From NCBI GenBank assembly GCA_003486645.1, contig DNGI01000537.1, positions 7,267 to 18,631 of the forward strand: a DNA stretch of 11,365 nucleotides, given 5' to 3'. Source of the stretch: Cyanobacteria bacterium UBA11370. Lineage in GTDB: Bacteria > Cyanobacteriota > Cyanobacteriia > Cyanobacteriales > Coleofasciculaceae. The position numbers were made by a program, and so were the translations under genes. This document shows, in pieces, positions 1 through 6,626 of this stretch. The notes beneath the pieces were generated by a model, which was given only the letters and a program-made list of their open reading frames with translations, did no database searches and had not been told where the DNA came from. Within the stretch, counting starts at the first letter, position 1, and every line of letters begins with the position of its first letter.

Positions 1-60
1 TGTTTGTTGTTTGTTGTTTTTTAGCCAGTTTTCACTAATGACCAACAACTACCAGCAACT
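1..60. repeat. TTG/CAA-rich simple repeats downstream of the permease
   Basis: Positions 1-18 are TTG-rich (TGTTTGTTGTTTGTTGTT) and 42-59 are CAA-rich on the same strand, an imperfect inverted arrangement that could form a weak hairpin (GTTGTT 13-18 with AACAAC 44-49). It lies directly after the permease stop codon. It could mark the transcript end, but it is not a convincing terminator. Confidence 0.45.
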
Positions 61-65
61 AATAA

Positions 66-1931
66 CTAAGTTAATAATGCTTTTGTTCCAGATTCACCAG
101 CACGCCGCAACTGCCGCATTAGTTTTAAGTTCAACAATCCTAGAATGATGAACTGACTAAGTATTGGTAGAAAAATAGTTGTTGTTGTGGCGTGTTCCAT
201 CCCTGCCCAAGGAAAGGTAGAAAATAACCAAATGTTAGGATGAGATTGAGGCTCAATGCCCATTACTAGTAAGATAATGGGAGGTAAGGCGAATAGTGCA
301 ACTAGAGTGCCAGTTGTCCAAAGCGATCGCTTCGGTGTTTTCATCATTAGCATGAGTTGGGCAAGGGTTGCAAAAATCATTGTTAGACTAATGAAAAACC
401 CTATCGCCAGAAGCGCTTTGGTTTTGTCTAAATAATCGCTAGGACATAGAAAAGCTAGAACCAAAAATGGAGTGGTTGCGATCGCTAAATTTATCGCAAT
501 TGCGACGGTATTTGGGCTTTGTTCTCCCCAAATTAAATCTTGCATCCTGCTAAATTGTTCACGCCTTGTTGCTTTTGTATTAGGGTAACGTGCCCAATCT
601 TGTAAGGTTTGGCGGTGCGGTGAAAGCACGGCAATTAGTCCCCCAAATAGCACGATGTTACAAGCTGCCATCCACACGAGATTACTTACGGTTGAGAAGG
701 TAAAATCGGGATAATTAGTTGGAGATTCGAGCGTAAATCCTAACAGTACAGCTTCAATGCAACCGACTAACCAATAACTTTGTCGCTTGCTAAAAAGGGT
801 AGCATGAAGATTGGAGAAACGTCGATGCAGGGCTTGCCAAATCCAGCCTGTCCATAAAGCGTAATTAAGCAGTGCAAAACTAATAATACAAACCCCAGTT
901 GCACCAACAGGAAGATGGAACCATTTCCAGTCTTGAATCACTCCCAAATTAAAGGGAAAATCTGTATAGTTTGAACCTGTCCGATTTACCAAATAAGGCA
1001 GTACAACCGACGGAGAAAATAGATTCCACCAATCAAATGGACTGAAATCTATTGGTTTGCAATAAGCGATCCATAAGAAAATTAGAACCGCACCACTACC
1101 GAACCAAGATTGAAATCCACCCAAGAAAGAGCTACTTAAACTAAACAACAATGCAGCACTGTAGAAGAAAATACAGCTAACAATCAGAACCAGCCAAAAA
1201 CTGAGAATTTCTAGTAGCGGAATTTGAGCAGATAGCCCTAACCACAAATGTAATGGAAGGGTGAGTGCAGCGGTGAAATAAAGTAAAATCGGGACTCCTA
1301 ACAATTTGCCACACAAAATACTTTGGGCAGATTGAGGACTGAATCGAATGAAGTTTAATGTGCCACGACGTTCTTCTCTTGTCAAGTCACTGATGAGCAT
1401 ATAAGTTCCCATCACCAACATACCAAGTAGCACTATTAAACTCAGCCACGCGAACATATGGGAATATAGATAGTGCCACCAAAGCGGTATATTAATTGCC
1501 TCTGGAGGACAAGAATAAGGATTCCGAATGTTTTGGAAGTACCTTATTTTTTCATTTATTCCTTCTATCTGTCCTTTGAGTTGATGAATTTTTTCGGAAT
1601 CAAAGTTAGCAGGACTGCTGTAGTGATAAAATTGGTTTTGTAGGTGACGATATTGTTCTTGCAGTTGGTCAAATTGCTGTTGAGCTCCTCGACGAATATC
1701 TGCCATCTGGCAAAATATTGCGTTTATATTGTAGTAAGCTGATGTATCAAATTTTGTCACATATTTGGTTAATCGATTAAGTTGGCTCAACCCATACAGA
1801 AACATGAGTAAGTAACTTAGTAAAGATATTGCGATCGCTACTGCTACAGTCCGAACCTGCAATCGCCCTTTAATCTCTCGCAATAGCTGCGGATTCCAAT
1901 CACCGATGCGGTCTACTAAATTAAGTATCAT
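66..1931 (-). CDS. ABC-2 type transporter permease, about 12 membrane segments
   Basis: Membrane subunit of an ABC exporter; the substrate is unknown. From the ATG at 1931 the protein has 621 residues. A basic amphipathic N-terminus (WNPQLLREIKGRL) leads into TM1 (about 28-49). A long hydrophilic, Gln/Glu-rich, coiled-coil-like loop follows (about 75-137), then TM2 (158-182). The segment LTREERRGTLNFIRFSP (183-199) matches the cytoplasmic coupling region of ABC-2 permeases that have the EERRGTL-type motif. Further hydrophobic segments lie near 211-233, 241-268, 277-291, 340-360, 386-402, 417-437, 474-496, 505-529, 540-560 and 582-603. The length suggests a fused or double-size permease. It sits 86 bp downstream of the ATPase gene on the same strand, so the two very probably form one transporter. 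The frame is open to a TTG at 1946 (5 more residues); I prefer the ATG, although neither has a clear ribosome binding site. Confidence 0.9.
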   Translation of the reverse strand: MILNLVDRIGDWNPQLLREIKGRLQVRTVAVAIAISLLSYLLMFLYGLSQLNRLTKYVTKFDTSAYYNINAIFCQMADIRRGAQQQFDQLQEQYRHLQNQFYHYSSPANFDSEKIHQLKGQIEGINEKIRYFQNIRNPYSCPPEAINIPLWWHYLYSHMFAWLSLIVLLGMLVMGTYMLISDLTREERRGTLNFIRFSPQSAQSILCGKLLGVPILLYFTAALTLPLHLWLGLSAQIPLLEILSFWLVLIVSCIFFYSAALLFSLSSSFLGGFQSWFGSGAVLIFLWIAYCKPIDFSPFDWWNLFSPSVVLPYLVNRTGSNYTDFPFNLGVIQDWKWFHLPVGATGVCIISFALLNYALWTGWIWQALHRRFSNLHATLFSKRQSYWLVGCIEAVLLGFTLESPTNYPDFTFSTVSNLVWMAACNIVLFGGLIAVLSPHRQTLQDWARYPNTKATRREQFSRMQDLIWGEQSPNTVAIAINLAIATTPFLVLAFLCPSDYLDKTKALLAIGFFISLTMIFATLAQLMLMMKTPKRSLWTTGTLVALFALPPIILLVMGIEPQSHPNIWLFSTFPWAGMEHATTTTIFLPILSQFIILGLLNLKLMRQLRRAGESGTKALLT

Positions 1932-1978
1932 TGGCAAAAATTCCAAAATCTAAAGTATTTAAGGAACTAACCATCACC

Positions 1979-2013
1979 CCAACAAACAACCAACAACCAA
2001 CAATAAATAACAA
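1979..2013. repeat. CAA/CCAAC-rich simple repeat between ATPase and permease genes
   Basis: The ATPase-permease gap contains CAACAAACAACCAACAACC-type sequence, TTGTTGGTTG on the minus (coding) strand. A similar tract lies just beyond the permease stop codon. Such TTGTTGG repeats are frequent in cyanobacterial intergenic DNA. It would be part of the mRNA if both genes are co-transcribed. Confidence 0.6.
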
Positions 2014-2017
2014 ATTA

Positions 2018-3004
2018 TTAAGATGCCTGCTGATGTCCTAGTTTTAGGAAAATAGTCTCTAAGTCTTCCTGAGTACAGTGGAATTCAGTTAGGGCAATTT
2101 TGGCTTCAACCAGCGATCGCAATAATGTAGCACAGTCTTCTTGACTTCCTGAAAAGTGAACTCGCACCTGATTCTTTCCAGCTACAACCTCCCACTCTTG
2201 CACCAAAGGATTATTTTTCAATTCAGCCGTTAATGCCTCTATCTTACCTAATGTTGATAAAATAATTTGCTGACGACTGAGGCGATTGTACAATTCAGCT
2301 AACGGCGCACTTTCCACCAAATAGCCCAATTCCATAATCCCTACTGACGTACAAAGTTCCGCCAAATCACTCAGAACGTGTGACGAAATCAAAATCGTCA
2401 TTCCCGCTTCTTGTAACGTTTTGATAATTTCCCGAAACTTCATCCGCGCGATCGGGTCTAATCCAGAAACGGGTTCATCTAGTAATAGTAAAATGGGTTC
2501 ATGAATAATCGTTCTCGCCAAACTCAAACGCTGTTTCATTCCCCGCGATAAGGTCGCAATCAAGCTATTACGTTTATTCGTTAATTGCACCAATTCCAAC
2601 ACTTCCCGGAGGCGTTGAGTACGACGGGGATGTCGCAAGCGATACAGTCGCGCAAAATAATCTAAATAATCCCAAACGGTGAGATCTTCATAGACAGGAA
2701 AGTCATCGGGAAGATAACCGAGTCGCTGCTTAAGTTTGGGGTTACTTTGGTCGCGTACCAAGCGATCGCCATTAATATAAATTTCCCCAGTCGTGGGTTC
2801 TTCCGCCGCCGCTAACATCCGAATTAAGGTCGTTTTTCCTGCGCCATTGGGACCAATTAGTCCGTAAACTTCACCCGCTGCAACCTGTAAATCGATATCA
2901 TTAACCGCAATATGACGATCAAATTGCTTTGTCAGTCCACGAGTCGAAATCGCCAAGTCTTGCGCCATGGGGGTTGGGGGTTCAATCAAGCTTCCTATTT
3001 CCAT
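2018..3004 (-). CDS. ABC transporter ATP-binding protein (ABC-2 exporter type)
   Basis: Cytoplasmic ATPase that powers the permease encoded just downstream. In the 328-residue product from the ATG at 3004, Walker A is GPNGAGKTT (51-59, Lys57), the signature is LSRGMKQR (153-160), Walker B is ILLLLDEP (171-178), the D-loop is SGLD (180-183) and the switch His is in SSH (207-209). The Q-loop region reads YLPDD, with Asp where many families have Gln; this is seen in related ABC-2 ATPases. About 90 C-terminal residues follow the nucleotide-binding domain and end in EDLETIFLKLG, like the C-terminal extension of DrrA/CcmA-type ATPases. The frame is also open to a TTG at 3016, and an ATG at 2968 would still keep the whole ATPase domain. 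No start has a convincing ribosome binding site, so the exact N-terminus is uncertain. The substrate is not visible from sequence; drug, lipid or polysaccharide export are all possible. Confidence 0.95.
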   Translation of the reverse strand: MEIGSLIEPPTPMAQDLAISTRGLTKQFDRHIAVNDIDLQVAAGEVYGLIGPNGAGKTTLIRMLAAAEEPTTGEIYINGDRLVRDQSNPKLKQRLGYLPDDFPVYEDLTVWDYLDYFARLYRLRHPRRTQRLREVLELVQLTNKRNSLIATLSRGMKQRLSLARTIIHEPILLLLDEPVSGLDPIARMKFREIIKTLQEAGMTILISSHVLSDLAELCTSVGIMELGYLVESAPLAELYNRLSRQQIILSTLGKIEALTAELKNNPLVQEWEVVAGKNQVRVHFSGSQEDCATLLRSLVEAKIALTEFHCTQEDLETIFLKLGHQQAS

Positions 3005-3141
3005 ATCGAGTACCAATACGATCTAATGTCTGACAGTCTAACCTCTCTTAAGTGAAGGTATATCTCACCCCGTGACACTTATGCACTTCGGTAACAGAAT
3101 TGGTAACGGAAGGGTTAAGGGTGAAAGATTAGTCAACGTCA

Positions 3142-3174
3142 AGATCCCCGACTTCTTGGAGAAGTCGGGGATCT
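3142..3174. repeat. Perfect 15-bp inverted repeat, cyanobacterial palindrome type
   Basis: Arms AGATCCCCGACTTCT (3142-3156) and AGAAGTCGGGGATCT (3160-3174) are exact reverse complements around a 3-nt centre (TGG). The hairpin begins 28 bp past the cyclase stop codon and lies about 140 bp upstream of the ATPase start. No T-run follows it on the minus strand, so it does not look like a classic intrinsic terminator. From memory, palindromes of the GATCCCCGAC...GTCGGGGATC type are dispersed through many cyanobacterial genomes, which favours a repetitive element. It could still attenuate transcription or protect the 3' end of the cyclase mRNA. Confidence 0.8.
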
Positions 3175-3202
3175 GAACACCAGCTTGCAATCCCTTACTT
3201 TG

Positions 3203-5530
3203 TTAATTCTTTTTTCCCAGTAAAAAATAAGTTGTCATTTGCCCTTTCCCTTTCACTTCAATAACGCCCCGTTCTTTAAATAAAAATTTTTCTTTTAATT
3301 TTTCATAGGTCGTAACTGTTACCTGAATTTGACCGGGCAACCCGTGAGATTCCATCCGACTTGCCATATTTACTGTATCTCCCCACAAATCATAACTAAA
3401 TTTTTTCAAGCCAATTACACCTGCTACAACCGGACCCGTATTAATGCCAATTCGCATATTAAAAACTTGTCCTGTGTGATTGCGAAACTGGGTAATTTTA
3501 GCTTGCATATCCAGTGCCATTTGGGCGATCGCTTCCGCATGGTTGGGCTGGGGATTAGGTAATCCACCTACGACCATATACGCATCACCAATCGTTTTAA
3601 TTTTTTCTAAACTATGTTGTTCACATAGTTGATCAAAGATCGAGAATATTTTATTGAGTAAATCGAGCAAATCGATGGGCTTCATGGATGAAGCGAGTTC
3701 AGTAAAGCCGACAATATCAGCAAACAGAACCGTCACTTCAGCAAAGTCATCGACAATGATTTTGGGTTCTTGTTTTAACCGTTCAGCAATGGGTTCTGGT
3801 AAAATATTGAGAAGTAAGTGTTCGGATTTTTCTTGTTCGCACCGTAGGGCGGCTTCGGTACGTAAGCGTTCAGTAATATCTCGAAAAATAGCGCGTGTTG
3901 CTACAGGTTTGCCTTCTACAAATTTACAGTTAATACTCCCTTCTACCGATATCTTCCGACCATCTTTGGTTACAAATTCTGCATTACATTTTTTAACTCT
4001 TTCTCCCCTTGCCACGCAGCGAAATACATTTTCACAGTTAGATTTAGAATCGGGATGAATAATATCAAATAGAGACAAATTAGCAATTTCTTCATCACTA
4101 TATCCCAGAGTCTCTCGCCAAGCTCGATTAACATAGACAAACCGTCCTTCAATCGTAACAGACTGAATTAAATCACTAGCATTTTCAAACAAATCTCGAT
4201 ATCGTTCTTCGCTTTCTGAGAGAGCAACTTCGGCTTGTTTGCGCTTAATAAATTGTCCTAGTTGGCTACCAATAGCTGCCATTACCTCCAATAAATCCGG
4301 GTCAAACCGCTGAACATCACAACTATAGAACGCCATTACTCCCAAAATTTCATTATCATCTTGAATAGGGAATCCAAACGCTCCATGTAATTCGATTGGC
4401 GATCGCTCAATGTTCTCGTTTTGGGTAATATCACTCATCCATTCAGGGGAATGGCTTTGCCAAATTCGGTTAACTAACTGATCCTTAGTAATTAAAGGGA
4501 TCGGCGGGTTAATTTCAGCAAGCTGTTGTCTAAAAATGGGTGGGTTTAGCCACATTTCTACACAGGCTAAGATCGGATTTTGAGTTGAAGAGTCTACTGT
4601 CCAAAATTCACCCACATCCCATTCCAAGGTTTGAGCGATCGCCTCTAAGATTTTGGGAATGGCATCATCGACAGTCGCTGATTCCGCTATGATATGAGTT
4701 GTAGCGTGTTGAACGGCTAAACGCTGTTGAGTTCGCTGGCGTTCGGTAATATCCCGCCCAATGTAAATAAAATTTTGCAACCCTTCTGTCTCGGTTTGGA
4801 TGGCTGAACAAGAAAACGCAACTGTTACTTTTTCTCCACTTTTAGTCTGACAAACGACTTCTAAATTAGATAAGGATTTATCCAATAAACTATGTTCTTG
4901 ACTGGCAACAGGGAGTACATAGTTCTCGTTAAGAATGAGAGAAATCGGCTTGCCGATTAATTCAGCTTCACTATACCCAAATAAATCTTGAGCTGAACGA
5001 TTAACGGTTTTAATTATTCCTGATGATGTAGTGACTATTAACGCATCAGCCATTGAAGTAATAATTTTATCAATATAAGTTTTGGAAGCCTCTAAGTTAC
5101 TCACGAGAAGACTCGTTTCATTCGTGGCTTGTACTAACGTTTGTTCCAAAACCATTTGTTGAGTTGTATCTTCTAAAAAGATAATTAATTGATCAATTGA
5201 ATTTGGGTTCTCTTCGTAAAAATCTAACTTATTTTTGGTAATATAGAAATCAAAGTACAAGGGGTTTCCCTGAACTGAATGACGACCAATTGCTTTTAAT
5301 TCAAAACTTGCCTCTCGTTCTTCAAGAACATCAATCAGGATATCTTCCACTCCGATCAGTTCTGGAAACCCCAAGCGCACATCCTTCCCTTGTCGAGTTT
5401 CATCGGGACAATCTGCAAATCGCTCTATACCCAAGGATAGTTCTATAATTTTGAAATCCCGATCTACAATCACGTATTCTCTGCGTCGTAGAGCTAATAG
5501 GGAGAGGAGTTTGTTTAAAAGAGTATTCAT
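3203..5530 (-). CDS. Soluble class III adenylate cyclase with PAS and GAF sensor domains
   Basis: Predicted to make cAMP from ATP in the cytoplasm in response to signals sensed by its N-terminal domains; no membrane segment is visible. From the ATG at 5530 the product has 775 residues. In order: a PAS-like N-terminal region (about 15-125), a PAS domain ending in RDITERQR (155-265), a GAF domain (about 272-430), a second clear PAS domain ending in RDITERLR (443-555), a short helical linker (570-587) and the cyclase domain (590-770). Metal-binding aspartates are D605 (FADIVGFT) and D649 (TIGDAYM). The base-selecting pair is K645 (KIKTIGD) and D714 (YDLWGD), the adenylate rather than guanylate pattern. 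Transition-state residues are N721 and R725 (VNMASR). All active-site residues are in one chain, so a homodimer should be active. The GAF domain lacks an obvious bilin-attachment Cys-His motif and the NKFDE motif of cAMP-binding GAF domains. The frame is open upstream to a TTG at 5614. A small GTPase gene precedes it by 226 bp. Confidence 0.93.
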   Translation of the reverse strand: MNTLLNKLLSLLALRRREYVIVDRDFKIIELSLGIERFADCPDETRQGKDVRLGFPELIGVEDILIDVLEEREASFELKAIGRHSVQGNPLYFDFYITKNKLDFYEENPNSIDQLIIFLEDTTQQMVLEQTLVQATNETSLLVSNLEASKTYIDKIITSMADALIVTTSSGIIKTVNRSAQDLFGYSEAELIGKPISLILNENYVLPVASQEHSLLDKSLSNLEVVCQTKSGEKVTVAFSCSAIQTETEGLQNFIYIGRDITERQRTQQRLAVQHATTHIIAESATVDDAIPKILEAIAQTLEWDVGEFWTVDSSTQNPILACVEMWLNPPIFRQQLAEINPPIPLITKDQLVNRIWQSHSPEWMSDITQNENIERSPIELHGAFGFPIQDDNEILGVMAFYSCDVQRFDPDLLEVMAAIGSQLGQFIKRKQAEVALSESEERYRDLFENASDLIQSVTIEGRFVYVNRAWRETLGYSDEEIANLSLFDIIHPDSKSNCENVFRCVARGERVKKCNAEFVTKDGRKISVEGSINCKFVEGKPVATRAIFRDITERLRTEAALRCEQEKSEHLLLNILPEPIAERLKQEPKIIVDDFAEVTVLFADIVGFTELASSMKPIDLLDLLNKIFSIFDQLCEQHSLEKIKTIGDAYMVVGGLPNPQPNHAEAIAQMALDMQAKITQFRNHTGQVFNMRIGINTGPVVAGVIGLKKFSYDLWGDTVNMASRMESHGLPGQIQVTVTTYEKLKEKFLFKERGVIEVKGKGQMTTYFLLGKKN

Positions 5531-5716
5531 ATCAGCATGGATATTTCGGCTGCTGTCCGGAGTAAGGTTGTAGGGTGTCTGCTTGCAGACCTCAGAGATG
5601 AGACGATACAACAATTAGTGAATCGTTTTGAGCGAATCTGAGTATTATCCTAATCTGAAAATAGACCATAAGGGAGAGGACAGGGTTAAGCTACAGGGAC
5701 ATATTAACCCCAATGA

Positions 5717-5746
5717 CCGTAATACGGGTAACGGCTCTGTAATACG
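5717..5746. promoter_or_regulatory. Possible operator: palindrome plus direct repeat upstream of the cyclase
   Basis: In the 226-bp gap between the GTPase stop and the cyclase start there is an 11-bp near-palindrome CCGTAATACGG (5717-5727). Its core GTAATACG recurs as a direct repeat at 5719-5726 and 5739-5746, exactly 20 bp apart (about two helical turns). Such an arrangement can bind a dimeric or cooperative regulator, but no known site is recognised. It lies about 190 bp upstream of the preferred cyclase start. Confidence 0.25.
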
Positions 5747-5756
5747 TCTAGCCTTG

Positions 5757-6293
5757 TTAGGTTGATGCCATGATTCTGTAAGCTAGTTTATGAAAAATTG
5801 CATCAACATTTGAGCCAAGTTTGGCTGAAGTAGGATAAGTGGCTAATACTCTCTGCTGATCTGTCAAGGCTATACTCTCAAGGAGTTTTACCACTTCCTC
5901 TTTGACAAGCAGGTCTGCCTTATTTAAGGCTATGATAGCGAACCCCTTGGGATTAACACCTAAAAAAGACTGAACATGATCGACAATATGATCGAGAGTT
6001 ACTTGACGGCTAACATCAGCAACAATCACAGCACCACTCGCTCCTTGCATATACATTGGAGTGACCGCTTTAAATTTGGTATTCCCTTCTAAATCCCAGA
6101 TCAGCATTTGCAATTTGAGTTGTTTTTGCTGATCGGCGGCTTGAAACTCGACCGTCTTCCGCGAAATTTTAACCCCGACCGTTGAAAGATATTTGTCGCT
6201 AAACTGGCGTTCTACAAAACGTCGAATTAAACTCGTTTTGCCAACACTAAAATCCCCTAACATACAGATTTTTTTAGAAATTATCGAATCCAT
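5757..6293 (-). CDS. Small Ras/Rab-like GTP-binding protein
   Basis: Single-domain P-loop GTPase, 178 residues from the ATG at 6293, presumably a cytoplasmic molecular switch. All five G motifs are visible: G1 GDFSVGKT (13-20), G2 threonine T38 (YLSTVGVK), G3 WDLEG (66-70), G4 NKAD (124-127) and G5 TSAK (155-158). The length and the YLSTVGVK switch I resemble the Rab-like GTPases widespread in cyanobacteria. Two oddities stand out: the residue after the DxxG motif, normally the catalytic Gln of Ras and Rab, is Asn71, and the preceding position is Glu69 rather than Ala. No C-terminal prenylation cysteine is present, so membrane attachment by a lipid is not expected. No roadblock/MglB-like partner gene is seen in the window. 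The frame extends to a TTG at 6317, but the ATG gives the usual short N-terminus before the P-loop. The next gene downstream is the adenylate cyclase, a possible effector (inference). Confidence 0.92.
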   Translation of the reverse strand: MDSIISKKICMLGDFSVGKTSLIRRFVERQFSDKYLSTVGVKISRKTVEFQAADQQKQLKLQMLIWDLEGNTKFKAVTPMYMQGASGAVIVADVSRQVTLDHIVDHVQSFLGVNPKGFAIIALNKADLLVKEEVVKLLESIALTDQQRVLATYPTSAKLGSNVDAIFHKLAYRIMAST

Positions 6294-6626
6294 TGTGATA
6301 GCTGCACTGAATTTCAAAGAGACAGATTCTGCTCATACCAGTTTGCTAAAGAAGTGATAGACATACTTGGATCTCAACCCTTATGTCGTCTAGGTTTTGG
6401 AGTTAGCCAAAATTTCAACACTAAAGCAAATTGGTATAATAACATTTAACTTGCAATGGGATACCGATGAGTTTTAAAAATGGCAAATAGAATGAGCAAC
6501 AATTTGGTATTTTCAGGAACAGTTTTTCAAAATCCCTGAAATTGAGTTAGTCTTACTTTACTTCAATCAGACCGTACTTGTTGCAACGCTCTCAACGTGC
6601 CAGACGGCATATACGGCATATTAAGA
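6294..6626. other. 333-bp gap between the pentapeptide gene and the GTPase gene
   Basis: AT-rich and without a supported gene. It holds a perfect 9-bp tandem repeat (ACGGCATAT at 6604-6612 and 6613-6621) directly after the pentapeptide stop codon, and a weak 7-bp inverted repeat (TTTCAGG 6511-6517 with CCTGAAA 6535-6541). It must contain the GTPase 5' region, but I cannot identify a convincing -35/-10 pair on the minus strand. No strong terminator for the pentapeptide gene is evident. Confidence 0.5.

Noticed and set aside
3142..3174. Inverted repeat as a classic Rho-independent terminator of the cyclase
   Set aside because: The minus strand after the stem reads TGACGTTGACT, with no T-run, so it is listed as a repeat.
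3329..4152. Open frames inside the cyclase gene (3329-3562 plus, 3654-4058 plus, 3970-4152 minus)
   Set aside because: They overlap a well-supported cyclase and show no recognisable protein features.
5531..5614. Upstream extension of the cyclase to a TTG at 5614
   Set aside because: The added 28 residues show no domain and no ribosome binding site is seen; the ATG at 5530 precedes the sensor region directly.
6435..6440. Perfect TATAAT on the plus strand
   Set aside because: No fitting -35 lies upstream and no plus-strand gene follows; AT-rich DNA gives such matches by chance.
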